Part shown: positions 18,283 to 27,181 of the stretch, piece by piece | Layout of the letters: each line of letters starts with the position of its first letter | Position numbering within the stretch: position 1 is the first letter of the stretch | Assembly (NCBI RefSeq): GCF_010500835.1 | Contig: NZ_JAAAMJ010000001.1 | Span: 186,001 to 250,000 of the forward strand | Source of the DNA: Aurantimonas aggregata | Lineage (GTDB): Bacteria > Pseudomonadota > Alphaproteobacteria > Rhizobiales > Rhizobiaceae | Direction: 5' to 3' | Length of the DNA: 64,000 nucleotides | The notes under the pieces: generated by a model | Told to the model about the DNA's origin: nothing | What the model saw: only the letters and a program-made list of their open reading frames with translations | Database searches by the model: none | Position numbers and translations under genes: made by a program

Positions 18283-19044
18283 TCAGATCGAGCCGGCTTC
18301 GACCATGTAGTTGTTCGCCGTGCACATGGCGGCGTCGTCGGACGCCAGGAACAGCACCATCCGCACGACGTGGAACGGCTCGATCAGGTCCGGCAGGCAC
18401 TGGCGCTGGCGGTGCTTCTCGATCGATTCCGGCGTCACCCAGAGCTGCTTCTGGCGCTCGGTCATGATCCAGCCCGGCACCACCGTGTTGACGCGGATCC
18501 GGTGCTCGCCGAGGTCGCGGGCGAAGGATCGGGTTAGACCGTGCACCGCCGCCTTGGCGGTCGTGTAGGCCGGCATGCCGCCGACCGCTTCCCACCACGA
18601 GTTCGACCCCATGTTGACGATGGAGCCGCCGCCGGCACCGATCATGCCGGGCGCCGCCGCCTGGATCGCGAAGAACATGTGCCGGAGATTGGTGGCGATC
18701 CGCTCGTCGAAATACTCCGGGGTCACGTCCTGCCAGCCATGGCGGTCGTCGCGCGCGGCGTTGTTGACGAGCACCGTCGCCGGACCGTGCTTTACGGCAA
18801 GTGCCTCAAAGGCGCTGCGCAGCGCGGCGATGTCGCGAAGGTCGCAGGGTTCAAAGGCGACTCCGCCCTTGCTGCCGGCAAGCTCTGCGGCCAGTGCCGC
18901 TCCGGCCTCGCGGTCGATATCGACGAAGCCGACCTTGGCGCCCTGCTCGCCAAAGGCCCGCACCATCTCGGCGCCGATGCCAGAGGCGCCGCCGGTGACG
19001 ATCACGCTGGCGTCGTCGAGGCTTGGGTAGGTAGCAAGACGCAT
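18283..19044 (-). CDS. SDR family NAD(P)-dependent oxidoreductase
   Basis: This 253-residue classical short-chain dehydrogenase has the cofactor motif TGGASGIG near residue 17, the NNAA motif and a catalytic YTTAK with an upstream serine. VNTVVPGWIMTERQKQLW and LASDDAAMCTANNYMVEAG resemble sugar/aldonate dehydrogenases of the L-rhamnose/L-fucose type. No sugar-pathway genes lie beside it, so the substrate is left open. GGGGAT lies upstream of the ATG. Confidence 0.85.
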   Translation of the reverse strand: MRLATYPSLDDASVIVTGGASGIGAEMVRAFGEQGAKVGFVDIDREAGAALAAELAGSKGGVAFEPCDLRDIAALRSAFEALAVKHGPATVLVNNAARDDRHGWQDVTPEYFDERIATNLRHMFFAIQAAAPGMIGAGGGSIVNMGSNSWWEAVGGMPAYTTAKAAVHGLTRSFARDLGEHRIRVNTVVPGWIMTERQKQLWVTPESIEKHRQRQCLPDLIEPFHVVRMVLFLASDDAAMCTANNYMVEAGSI

Positions 19045-19390
19045 CTGTCATCCCCTTGTTGCGCCGAAGGCAGAGAAGGCGCCGGTGGAGCCGGCAAGCG
19101 GCAGGTTCCGCGGCGCCTAGCACGGATTACGCCGGCCTTCGAGCCTCGCGCACCCGGGCACCTGCAGGGCGACCACAGTCCTCGCCCGGCATGACCCGTG
19201 AAAGCTGCTCCCCCTTGAATCCGATTGACTTGCCGAACCGGCAGCGTAGTGCCGGCACCATGGTTTTCTGGTGCCTCAGCAAAGGTTGGGAGGGCGGGCC
19301 CGGGCGCTGCCCCGTTCGGCGGTCAACGGTCTCGGCGCCGGGCATTTCTGCGCGCCGCAGCGTGACCGGTTCAATCCGGCTGCTGCCTCG
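19045..19390 (+). other. Intergenic region between divergent SDR and MFS genes
   Basis: This stretch of 346 bases holds the promoters of the SDR gene (minus) and the MFS gene (plus). I see no credible ORF, RNA gene or operator in it. ORFs here lack family resemblance and are GC-driven. Confidence 0.5.
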
Positions 19391-20593
19391 ATGACCCTCT
19401 CCCGTGCACTGCTTTGCGTCGCTGTCGGGGAAACCATCGTCTGGGCCGGCCTCTATTACCTCTTTCCCGCGCTGCTGCTGCGATGGGAAGAGGCCGAGGC
19501 CTGGCCGAAGACGCTGTTGACGGCCGCCTTCGCCGCGGCGGTGATGGTGTCGGCCGTCGTCTCGCCGCTCACCGGTCGGCTGATCGACCGGGGGCATGGG
19601 CCGCTGATGATGACCGGCTGCGCGCTGTTCGGCGCCGCGACCCTGGCCCTTTTGCCCTTCGCCGGTTCGGTCGAGATATTCGCCGCTCTCTGGCTGCTGA
19701 TCGGCATCGCCATGGGCGGCACCCTCTACGAACCCTGCTTCGCCCTGGTCACCCGCACGCGCGGCATCGACGCCCGGCGGGGAATCACCCTGATCACCCT
19801 CGTCGCCGGCTTTGCCGGCACGCTGTCCTTTCCGCTGAACCATTTCGTCGCAGAATCGGGCGACTGGCACGCGGCCACCTGGACCTTCGCGGTCCTCGTG
19901 GCGGCGGTGGGCGCACCGCTGCTGTGGCTCGGCACCAGCCATCTGGAAAAGGAGTGGCGCTCGCGGCAGCCGGCCGCCGCCCCTTCCGGATCGGCACGGA
20001 CGACTGTGCCGCCACCCGCCATCTGGAAAAGCCCAGTGTTCTGGTCGCTGGCGGCGGGCTTTTCGCTCCTCGGCGCCAACCACGGCATCGTCATCAATCA
20101 CCTGCTGCCGATCCTTGCCGATCGTGGCATCGGCGCCGGCACCGCGGTCTTTGCCGCCTCGATGATCGGCCCGATGCAGGTAGCCGGACGCCTCGCGCTG
20201 ATGGCCTCGGAGAAGCACGTCTCGGGCCGCGCCGTCGCGACCGGCTGCTTCGCCGCCATTCTCCTCGCGACCGTGTCGTTGCTGCTGGCCGAAGTCGAGC
20301 CAATCTTCGTCGCGCTGTTCGTCGTCCTGCAGGGTAGCGGCCACGGCATCATCAGCATCATGAAGCCGGTGATGATCCGCGAGGTGTTGGGCGAGACGAA
20401 CTTCGGCGCGATCAGTGGCTCCATTGCGGTGCCGTATCTGGCCGCTTTCGCCCTGTCGCCCTTTGCCGGATCGTTGCTCTGGGAACTCGGCGGCTACGAT
20501 CTGGCGCTCACCGTCGGCGGCATCTCGAGCCTCATCGGCCTCATGTGTTTCCGCATCGCCTCGCGCCCCCGACCAGGCGTCGCGGACGCCTGA
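19391..20593 (+). CDS. MFS transporter
   Basis: This 400-residue protein has about twelve membrane segments. The inter-helix motif SPLTGRLIDRGHGPLMMTGC resembles MFS motif A, and the family pattern continues in the second half (GSIAVPYLAAFALSPFAGSLLWELGGYD). Several close relatives are annotated only as MFS transporters and the substrate is unknown. The ATG at 19391 was chosen because the reading frame upstream of it shows no protein-like sequence. It ends just before the bchI operator region and marks the left border of the photosynthesis remnant. Confidence 0.85.
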   Translation: MTLSRALLCVAVGETIVWAGLYYLFPALLLRWEEAEAWPKTLLTAAFAAAVMVSAVVSPLTGRLIDRGHGPLMMTGCALFGAATLALLPFAGSVEIFAALWLLIGIAMGGTLYEPCFALVTRTRGIDARRGITLITLVAGFAGTLSFPLNHFVAESGDWHAATWTFAVLVAAVGAPLLWLGTSHLEKEWRSRQPAAAPSGSARTTVPPPAIWKSPVFWSLAAGFSLLGANHGIVINHLLPILADRGIGAGTAVFAASMIGPMQVAGRLALMASEKHVSGRAVATGCFAAILLATVSLLLAEVEPIFVALFVVLQGSGHGIISIMKPVMIREVLGETNFGAISGSIAVPYLAAFALSPFAGSLLWELGGYDLALTVGGISSLIGLMCFRIASRPRPGVADA

Positions 20594-20613
20594 TCGCCGG
20601 CGCCAGAGAAATA

Positions 20614-20631
20614 TGTCAAACTGGCTTTACA
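20614..20631 (+). promoter_or_regulatory. PpsR/CrtJ operator upstream of bchI
   Basis: TGTCAAACTGGCTTTACA fits the PpsR/CrtJ palindrome TGT-N12-ACA exactly. It lies 40 bases before the bchI ATG, in an AT-richer stretch than its surroundings. PpsR represses bch, crt and puc promoters under oxygen. The site is intact although the gene it controls is frameshifted. Confidence 0.8.
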
Positions 20632-20671
20632 GTACTTCTCAAAAGCCAAGTTTACGGTTAGCTTAGTCTGC

Positions 20672-21681
20672 ATGAAAACCGTGTTCCCGTTTTCCGCCAT
20701 CGTCGGTCAGGACGCCATGCTCCTGGCACTGACCATTGCAGCCGTCGATCCCACGGTGGGGGGCGTCCTGGTCTTCGGGGACCGTGGCACCGGCAAGTCC
20801 ACCGCCGTGCGGGCCCTGGCGGCGGTGCTGCCGCCGATGCAGGCCAGCGACTGCGCCTATCGCTGGATCCGGCGCGCGCCGGCGAAGCCTGCGAGACATG
20901 CCGCGATGGCGGGACCGGCCAGACGAAACCCACGCCCGTTCCGGTGCCGGTCGTCGACCTGCCGCTCGGCGCGACCGAAGACCGCAACGTCGGCGCCCTC
21001 GATCTCGAGCGCGCGCTGACGGCGGGCGAAAAGCGCTTCGAGCCGGCGCTGCTGGCGCGGGCCAATCGCGGGTTCCTTTATATCGACGAGATCAACCTGC
21101 TCGAGGATCACCTCGTCGATCTCCTTCTCGACGTCGCGGCCTCCGGCGAGAACGTCGTCGAGCGCGAGGGGCTCAGCGTCCGCCATCCGGCGCGTTTCGT
21201 ACTGATCGGCAGTGGCAATCCCGAGGAGGGCGAACTCCGCCCGCAGCTGCTCGACCGCTTCGGCCTCTCCGTCGAAGTCACCACCCCGACCGACCTTGCG
21301 ACCCGCATCGAGGTAGTCAAGCGACGCGACGCTTTCGAGCGCGATCCGGAGAGCTTTGCCGCCTGCTACGACGCTGCCAACGCCGTCGTGCGCGAGACGA
21401 TCCTGGCAGGCCGGCAGCGCCTGCGGACGATCGAAGTCCCCGATGCGACGCTGGAGAAGGCCGCGCAGCTGTCGCTTCGCCTCGGTACCGACGGGCTCCG
21501 CGGCGAGCTGACACTGATGAGGGCTGCTCGGGCCCTGGCGGCGCTGGAGGGCGACACGATAGTCGAATGGACGCATCTCGCCCGCCTCGCCCCGCTGACG
21601 CCGTCGCATCGGCTGCGCCGCGATCCGCTCGACGAGGCAGGCTCGGCGGCGCGGGTAGAACGCGCCGTCGGCGAACTCTAA
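20672..21681 (+). pseudogene. bchI: Magnesium chelatase ATPase subunit I, frameshifted
   Basis: BchI is the AAA+ subunit that drives Mg insertion into protoporphyrin IX. The start ([18 protein letters not shown], Walker [10 protein letters not shown]) is in one frame up to about 20865. From there the match continues in another frame: [15 protein letters not shown], then [24 protein letters not shown] and YIDEINLLEDHLVDLLLDV, to the normal end LSHRLRRDPLDEAG-type (here SHRLRRDPLDEAG). Restoring one base at 20865/20866 gives the uninterrupted reading [15 protein letters not shown], so a single-base deletion is the defect. No large segment is missing. Without repair, the product would stop about 115 residues in. 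Part of the decayed photosynthesis cluster. Confidence 0.88.
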
Positions 21682-21781
21682 GCGGCGGCGTGAGCCCGGC
21701 GGCCCTCTCCGCCGTTACTGCCTTTCCCGCCAGTCCCGCGGACGAATTTCCTGAAGCGCCCGTCGACCTCGCTGCAGCCCT

Positions 21782-22838
21782 ATGAACCGAGGTGGTGGAG
21801 GCGGTGACCCTTTCGATCCCCGCATCGGCCTGCGGTTGCGCTCGCGGGCCGGGTTCGCCCGCGACAGGCTGATGAGCCGACTTCACGAACTGCTTCCGGT
21901 GGCCGAACCTGTCCGACGCATGCCGGCCTGTTGCGCGACCGATGCCCTCACCGGCGGCATCGACCTCGCCGCGACGCTCGCCGCCGGGCGCCCGGTCTCG
22001 AGGGCCGGCCTGCTCGCGACGGCCGATCAAGGCGTGCTCGTGGCGGCGATGGCCGAACGGATGGCGCCGCAGGCCTGCGGCCTCCTCGTCCAGTGCCTCG
22101 ATACGGGCGTCGTGCGCATCGAACGCGACGGGCTTTCCGCCGAGATCCGCCGAGATCCCGGCGCGGATCGGCCTTCTCGCGCTCGACGAGGGCATCGGCA
22201 CCGACGAGGCGCCGGCAAGCGCGCTTTGCGACCGGCTGGCGTTGTCGATCGAACTTGATGGGGCCGATCCCGTCGCGGCGATGCGCGGTCCAGCGACCGC
22301 ATCGCGATCGCGGCCGCGCGTCAACGACTGCTCGAGACCGAGACCGGCGACGAGGCGGCCGCCCTTCTCTGCCAGGCTGCCTGGGCGTTCGGCGTTGCCT
22401 CGCTGCGGGCCCCGATGCTGGCGCTGCGCGTGGCGCGCGCCACCGCCGCCCTGGCCGGCCGCGCGATCGTCGGCGAGAAGGATATCGAGGCGGCGATTCG
22501 CCTTGTCCTGGTTCCCCGTGCCACCCGGCTGCCGACGACTTCGGAACCCGACGACGAGCAGGAGCCGGATGCATCGCAGGGCGATGCGCCGCAGGACGAG
22601 CCGCCGCCGCCAAGCGGCAACGACATCGAAGAGGACGCGCAAGGGGGCGAGCCGCCGTCCGACCGAGTCGTCGACGTGGCGGAGGCGCGGCTGCCCGAAG
22701 GCCTGCTGGCGCGCCTCGCCAGCCAGGCCCGCCTCGATCTCGTGCGCCGCCCGTCCGGCCGCTCGGGCGCGGCGATACGAACGCTGCGCCAGGGCCGCGT
22801 CGTCGGCACGAAGGCGGGAGACCCGCGACGCGAGCGCC
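21782..22838 (+). pseudogene. bchD: Magnesium chelatase subunit D, frameshifted and 3'-truncated
   Basis: The 5' part (LRLRSRAGFARDRLMSRLHELLP, then GGIDLAATLAAGRPVSRAGLL and GVLVAAMAERM) matches the BchD N-terminal AAA-like region. A 10-bp tandem duplication at 22136-22155 shifts the frame. The match goes on as IPARIGLLALDEGIGTDE, then a one-base deletion near 22283 returns it to the first frame (DRIAIAAARQRLLETETGDEAAALL). The acidic proline-rich linker follows, then VVGTKAGDPRRERL. There the similarity stops: the C-terminal integrin-like vWA domain is missing and crtF sequence begins. In the start frame translation would end at about 22258. Confidence 0.87.
22136..22155 (+). repeat. 10-bp tandem duplication that frameshifts bchD
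   Basis: TCCGCCGAGA occurs twice without a gap (22136-22145 and 22146-22155). Removing one copy restores the expected BchD reading LSAEIPARIGLLALDE. This looks like replication slippage and is direct evidence of gene decay. Confidence 0.9.
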
Positions 22839-23370
22839 TCGGGTCCTCGATGTCGGCGGCGGCAGCGGCCGGTTCCTCACCGCCTTCGCCGCCCGCCATC
22901 CCGACGCGGAACTGCATCTCTTCGACCTGCCGGCCGTCGCGGCGGTCGCCCGCCAGCGCCTGCCCGGCTCCCGCAACGGCCGCCGGATCGCCGTGCACGA
23001 GGGCGACTTCTTCACCGACCCCCTGCCGCAGGATTACGACCTGGCGACGCTGGTCCGGATCGTCCACGACCATGACGACGAGTCGGTGGTCCCGCTGCTC
23101 ACCCGCCTCCGCGAAGGCCTGCGACCCGGCGGCGTGGTGATGATCGCCGAGCCGATGAGCGGCGATCGCCACAGCGGACCGGTCGCCGACGCGTATTTCG
23201 GGTTCTACCTCCGCGCCATGGGCAGCGGCCGCCCACGCACCCCCGACGAGATCGCCGGCCTGATGAAACGCGCCGGCCTGACGCGGGCCCGCGAGATCCC
23301 GACCTCCCTCCCCGTCGCCACGAAGATCGTCGCCGCGGAAATACCGCGCCGCAGCGTCGCATTTTCTTGA
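22839..23370 (+). pseudogene. crtF: Hydroxyneurosporene O-methyltransferase CrtF, C-terminal fragment
   Basis: About 176 residues of the AdoMet-binding half of CrtF remain: RVLDVGGGSGRFL, then AELHLFDLPAVA, VRIVHDHDDESVVPLL and GGVVMIAEPMSG, to a natural stop at 23370. CrtF methylates the carotenoid hydroxyl group in spheroidene or spirilloxanthin synthesis. The N-terminal half is gone: the fragment joins bchD directly at about 22826-22845, with no start codon of its own nearby. crtF preceding bchC is the usual order in photosynthesis clusters. A generic methyltransferase is less likely given that context. Confidence 0.8.
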
Positions 23371-23398
23371 CAGATGTATGTGTCAAGTTAGATTGACA
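23355..23398 (+). promoter_or_regulatory. Tandem PpsR/CrtJ operators upstream of bchC
   Basis: Two TGT-N12-ACA-type palindromes lie exactly 8 bases apart. Site 1 at 23355-23372 reads CGT-N12-ACA (one mismatch) and overlaps the end of crtF. Site 2 at 23381-23398 is TGTCAAGTTAGATTGACA, a perfect match. Two PpsR sites with an 8-bp spacer are the known arrangement of the Rhodobacter bchC promoter, where CrtJ/PpsR binds cooperatively. Confidence 0.85.
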
Positions 23399-23427
23399 GT
23401 AAGCCTACCCGATTCCTGGACCCCGTG

Positions 23428-24363
23428 ATGCTCAGCGACGCCATCCTCTTCCAGCAGCCCGGCCACCTCGCAGTCCGCCGCATCGGCCTGCGCGAGCCGC
23501 AGGCGGGAGACGTCCGGGTGGCGGTCGAGTATTGCGGCATCAGCACCGGCACCGAGCGCCTGCTCTTCACCGGCGACATGCCGCCCTTTCCCGGCCTCGG
23601 CTATCCGCTGGTTCCCGGCTACGAGGCGGTCGGACATGTCGTCGAGACGTACGGCGACAGCGATTTATCCATCGGCGACCGCGTCTTCGTGCCCGGCTCG
23701 AATGGCTTCGTCGACGCCCGCGGCCTGTTCGGCGCCTCGGCATCGCAGCTGTTGGCGCCCGGCCGTCGCGTCACCCGCATTCCCGAGTCGATGAGCGCCG
23801 ATGCCGTGCTGCTGGCGCTGGCCGCCACCGCCCACCATGCCATCATTGCGGCGGACGCCATCCCCGAACTCATCATCGGCCACGGCGTCCTCGGCCGCCT
23901 CTCGGCGCGGATCGCCCTGGCGCTCGGCGGCAACCCGATCGTCTGGGAAACAGAGCCCCGCCGCCACGCCGGCGCGGACGGCTACCATATCTGCCAGCCC
24001 TCGGACGATGCCCGCTCGGACTACGGCACGATCCTCGATGTCAGCGGCACGGGCGACATTCTCGACCTGTCGATACCGCTTCTGGCCCGCGGCGGGGAGA
24101 TCGTCCTCGCCGGCTTCTACAAGGCGCCGCTCAGCTTCGCCTTCCCGCCTGCCTTCATGCGCGAGGCGCACATCCGCGTCGCCGCCCAATGGCTGCCGGC
24201 GGACATGGCGGCCGTCACGCAGATGGTCGCTGGCGGCCGCCTGTCGCTGGCCGGCCTTGTCACCTACAGACATGGGCCCGCCGACGCCGGCGAAGCCTAC
24301 CGCACGGCGTTCGAGGACGTCTCCTGCCTGAAGATGATCCTGGAATGGGGAGCCACACAATGA
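23428..24363 (+). CDS. bchC: Bacteriochlorophyllide a dehydrogenase BchC
   Basis: This 311-residue zinc-alcohol-dehydrogenase-like protein matches BchC throughout: [33 protein letters not shown], then [30 protein letters not shown] and AEDVSCLK-type (here [14 protein letters not shown]). BchC oxidises the 3-hydroxyethyl group of bacteriochlorophyllide a. The frame is open over the full normal length, unlike its neighbours. A GTG at 23425 precedes the chosen ATG. Its stop overlaps the bchX start (ATGA). With its substrate-forming enzymes broken it has no obvious metabolic role here. Confidence 0.9.
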   Translation: MLSDAILFQQPGHLAVRRIGLREPQAGDVRVAVEYCGISTGTERLLFTGDMPPFPGLGYPLVPGYEAVGHVVETYGDSDLSIGDRVFVPGSNGFVDARGLFGASASQLLAPGRRVTRIPESMSADAVLLALAATAHHAIIAADAIPELIIGHGVLGRLSARIALALGGNPIVWETEPRRHAGADGYHICQPSDDARSDYGTILDVSGTGDILDLSIPLLARGGEIVLAGFYKAPLSFAFPPAFMREAHIRVAAQWLPADMAAVTQMVAGGRLSLAGLVTYRHGPADAGEAYRTAFEDVSCLKMILEWGATQ

Positions 24364-25377
24364 CCGCTCTGAGCGAGACCCGCGCCGCACGAGGCTCCAC
24401 CGAGGAGATGGTCGAACGCCTGCGCGCCGAAGCCGCCGAGCCGCTGGCAGCCGTTGCCTCCGGTCGGTCACCAAGGAAACCCAGATCATCGCGATCTACG
24501 GCAAGGGCGGCATCGGCAAGTCCTTCACCCTCGCCAATCTCAGCTACATGATGGCCCAGCAGGGCAAGCGCGTCCTGCTCATCGGCTGCGATCCGAAATC
24601 CGACACGACCTCGCTGCTGTTCGGCGGCAAGGCCTGCCCGACCATCATCCAGACCTCCTCGGCAAGAAGGCCGCCGGCGAGGAAGTCGACGTCTCCGACG
24701 TCTGCTTCAAGCGCGACGGCGTCTTTGCCATGGAGCGCGGCGGCCCGGAGGTCGGCCGGGGCTGCGGCGGGCGCGGCATCATCCACGGCTTCGAGCTGCT
24801 GGAGAAGTTCGGCTTCCACGAATGGGGATTCGACTACGTCCTGCTCGACTTCCTCGGGGACGTGGTCTGCGGCGGCTTCGGCCTGCCGATCGCCCGCGAC
24901 ATGTGCCAGAAGGTCATCGTCGTCGGCGCCAACGACCTGCAGTCGCTGTACGTCGCCAACAATGTCTGCTCGGCGGTGGAATATTTCCGCAAGCTCGGCG
25001 GCAATGTCGGCGTCGCCGGCATGGTCGTGAACAAGGACGACGGCACAGGCGAGGCCGCGGCCTTCGCCAAGGCGGTCGGCATCCCGGTTCTCTCCTCGAT
25101 CCCGGCCGACGACGATATCCGCCGCAAGAGCGCCAATTACGAGATCGTCGGGATCCCCGGCGGCCGCTGGGCCCCGCTCTTCGAGGAGCTGGCCCAGAAC
25201 GTCGCCGACGCGCCGCCGGTGCATCCGACGCCGTTGACGCAGGACGGCCTGCTGTCCCTGTTCTCCAGCGAGGAGAACAGCCGCAACGTCGTGCTGCAGC
25301 CGGCAAGCCAGGCCGACATGCGCGGCAAGCCGGTTGCCGTCCGCCCGTCCCTCGAAGTCGTCTACGACGACGCGTGA
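24360..25377 (+). pseudogene. bchX: Chlorophyllide a reductase iron protein BchX, two frameshifts
   Basis: BchX is the nitrogenase-like [4Fe-4S] ATPase subunit of chlorophyllide a reductase. The N-terminus ([17 protein letters not shown]) starts in one frame. The P-loop part ([20 protein letters not shown] and [21 protein letters not shown]) is in a second frame, and the rest ([20 protein letters not shown] through PSLEVVYDDA) in a third. Two one-base deletions explain this: one at about 24440-24462 and one at 24660/24661, where TCCTC-GGC should read TCC-TCN-GGC. The first is within the weakly conserved N-terminus. Length is otherwise normal. ATGA overlap with bchC shows the former operon. 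Confidence 0.88.
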
Positions 25378-25383
25378 GGGGGC

Positions 25384-26172
25384 ATGACAATGGATTACGG
25401 CCCGCGCGATCAGGCACCCGGCAACACCGACATGACGGACGGCACGAGCCCCGCTGCCCCGGCACCGCGCGAGGGTGATGCGTCCTGCCATGCCGGCAAG
25501 GCCGAGATGCGCGCCGCGGCCGCCGCAGCCGGCAAGAGCGAGATCCTCGACCAATATGCCAAGGACTATCCGCAAGGACCGCACGACCAGCCGCAATCCA
25601 TGTGCCCGGCCTTCGGCTCGCTGCGCGTCGGCCTCAGAATGCGGCGAACCGCGACCGTCCTCTCCGGCTCGGCCTGCTGCGTCTACGGCCTGACCTTCAC
25701 GGCGCATTTCTACGGCGCACGCCGCACCGTCGGCTACGTGCCGTTCAATTCCGAGACGCTGGTCACCGGCAAGCTCTTCGAGGATATCCGCGAGGCGGTC
25801 CACAATCTGGCCGACCCGGATCTCTACGACGCCATCGTCGTCACCAATCTCTGCGTGCCGACGGCCTCGGGCGTGCCGCTGCGGCTGCTTCCGAAATCGA
25901 TCGACGGCGTCCGCATCATCGGCATCGACGTTCCGGGCTTCGGCGTGCCGACCCATGCCGAGGCCAAGGACATCCTCGCCGGCGCCATGCTCGCCTATGC
26001 CCGCGGCGAGGCCGAGCAAGGTCCGGTCGCCGCGCCCCGGGCGCCCCGCACCGGCCGGCCGAGCGTCGCCCTGCTCGGCGAGATGTTTCCCGCCGACCCG
26101 ATGGTCATCGGCCGCCTGCTCGAGCCGCTCGGCCTTGCCGCCGGCCCGGCGGTCCCCGACCCGGGAATGGCG
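25384..26172 (+). pseudogene. bchY: Chlorophyllide a reductase subunit BchY, frameshifted and 3'-truncated
   Basis: About the first half of BchY is present: MCPAFGSLRVGLRMRRTATV, SGSACCVYGLTFTAHFYGARRTVGYVPFNSETLVTGKLFEDIREAVH and LLGEMFPADPMVIGRLLEPLGLAAGPAVP. At 26154-26157 a run of four C appears to have gained one base: the expected TREWR follows in another frame. The match then ends at about 26172. The second half, bchZ and everything normally downstream are missing. GAGGGG precedes the ATG. In the original frame the ORF happens to stay open into ppaA, giving a 598-codon ORF; I regard that as chance. Confidence 0.87.
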
Positions 26173-26298
26173 CGGGAATTCTGGCATTCGACCATAAGAA
26201 GTAATTGGCACGCCGGCGGGAGGGACCGATGGCTGGGAGTCTGCGTGAGAATGGGCTGGGCCGCGATCACGCTGCGACCCGATCCCACCATTCCTACA

Positions 26299-26316
26299 CG
26301 TCAAGCGCGATTGACA
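26299..26316 (+). promoter_or_regulatory. PpsR-like operator upstream of ppaA
   Basis: CGTCAAGCGCGATTGACA keeps the TGT-N12-ACA spacing with one mismatch (C for T in the first base). It sits 36 bases before the ppaA ATG. The position argues that the sequence from here onward is the original ppaA promoter and that the deletion joint lies to the left, between 26172 and 26299. Confidence 0.6.
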
Positions 26317-26352
26317 CTCGCAGCTCGCCGTCACCAGCCGGGGAGCCGTCCG

Positions 26353-27180
26353 ATGCCGCCCCCGGAGAGCGGCTGGGAAAACCGGCTCGCCCAGGCGATC
26401 GTGTCGATGGTGATCCCGCGGCTCTACGATGCCCACCAGACGTCCCGCGCCTCGTCGGCAGCGGTCGAGACCCTTCGGCGTCGAACCCATGCCGACCGGT
26501 TTCTCGGCCTGGTCCTCTCCGACCGACAGGAGGCGCAATGGCAGTTCCTGGTCGATCTGGTCGAAGAAGGGCTCGAACTCGACGCGATCTTTCTCCACGT
26601 GATGGCGCCGACGATCCGGCAGATCGGCGTGCTCTGGGAGGAGGACCGGCTCAGCTTCGTCGACGTCACCACCAAGTCCTCGCACCTCCAGCAGATGATG
26701 CGGCGCCTGGCGAGCGAATTGGCCGTGACCTCGCAGCGGACGACACGGCGCCTGCTGCTGGCGCCGGTTCCGGGCGAGCAGCATACGTTCGGGCTTTTCG
26801 TCCTGGCGGAGATGTTCCTCAGGGCAGGCTGGGCGACGCTGGTCGAGCCGGCCGCAACCTGGGAAGAGCTGCACCACGATGTTGCCACCCAGCAATTCGA
26901 TGCGATCGGCCTCAGCGTCGGCAGCGAGCGGATGCTGGAGGGGATGGCCGGTTCGGTCGCCTCGTTACGCTCGGCCTCCCGATCGCCCGATCTGCGGGTG
27001 TTTCTGGGCGGCTGGGCTTTTCAGGCGACCCGGGAACCGCTAGATGGCTATGGTGCGGATTTGGTTGAGACGGACGCGCTAGCAGCCATAGCGAAGGCGG
27101 ATTTGTTATGCCCGCGCCACGACTGCGCAGTGAGCAGTTACCAGTCAATCCCGGAGGGACTTGGCATAAATAGCGGGTAA
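26353..27180 (+). CDS. ppaA: PpaA/AerR-type cobalamin-binding photosynthesis regulator
   Basis: This 275-residue protein has an N-terminal helical cap (about residues 8-125, ENRLAQAIVSMVIPRLYDAH and VDLVEEGLELDAIFLHVMAPTIRQIGVLW). A B12-binding/SCHIC-like domain follows, with PVPGEQHTFGLFVLAEMFLRAG (His144 matches the cobalamin-ligand histidine of AerR) and VFLGGWAF. AerR/PpaA is the antirepressor that senses light through B12 and acts on PpsR/CrtJ. The ATG at 26353 has GGGGAG 8 bases upstream and a PpsR-like site before it. It is intact and ends 1 base before ppsR, the usual ppaA-ppsR order. Confidence 0.85.
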   Translation: MPPPESGWENRLAQAIVSMVIPRLYDAHQTSRASSAAVETLRRRTHADRFLGLVLSDRQEAQWQFLVDLVEEGLELDAIFLHVMAPTIRQIGVLWEEDRLSFVDVTTKSSHLQQMMRRLASELAVTSQRTTRRLLLAPVPGEQHTFGLFVLAEMFLRAGWATLVEPAATWEELHHDVATQQFDAIGLSVGSERMLEGMAGSVASLRSASRSPDLRVFLGGWAFQATREPLDGYGADLVETDALAAIAKADLLCPRHDCAVSSYQSIPEGLGINSG

Positions 27181-27181
27181 C

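Noticed and set aside
26205-26420. PpaA N-terminal extension in another frame (MAGSLRENG...)
   Set aside because: It overlaps the operator, needs a frameshift to join PpaA, and the start at 26353 has a good ribosome site and gives a His position like that of AerR.
25384-27180. Single 598-codon BchY-PpaA fusion gene
   Set aside because: BchY similarity leaves this frame at 26157, a PpsR-like operator and a good ppaA ribosome site lie in the linker, and the linker has no family resemblance.
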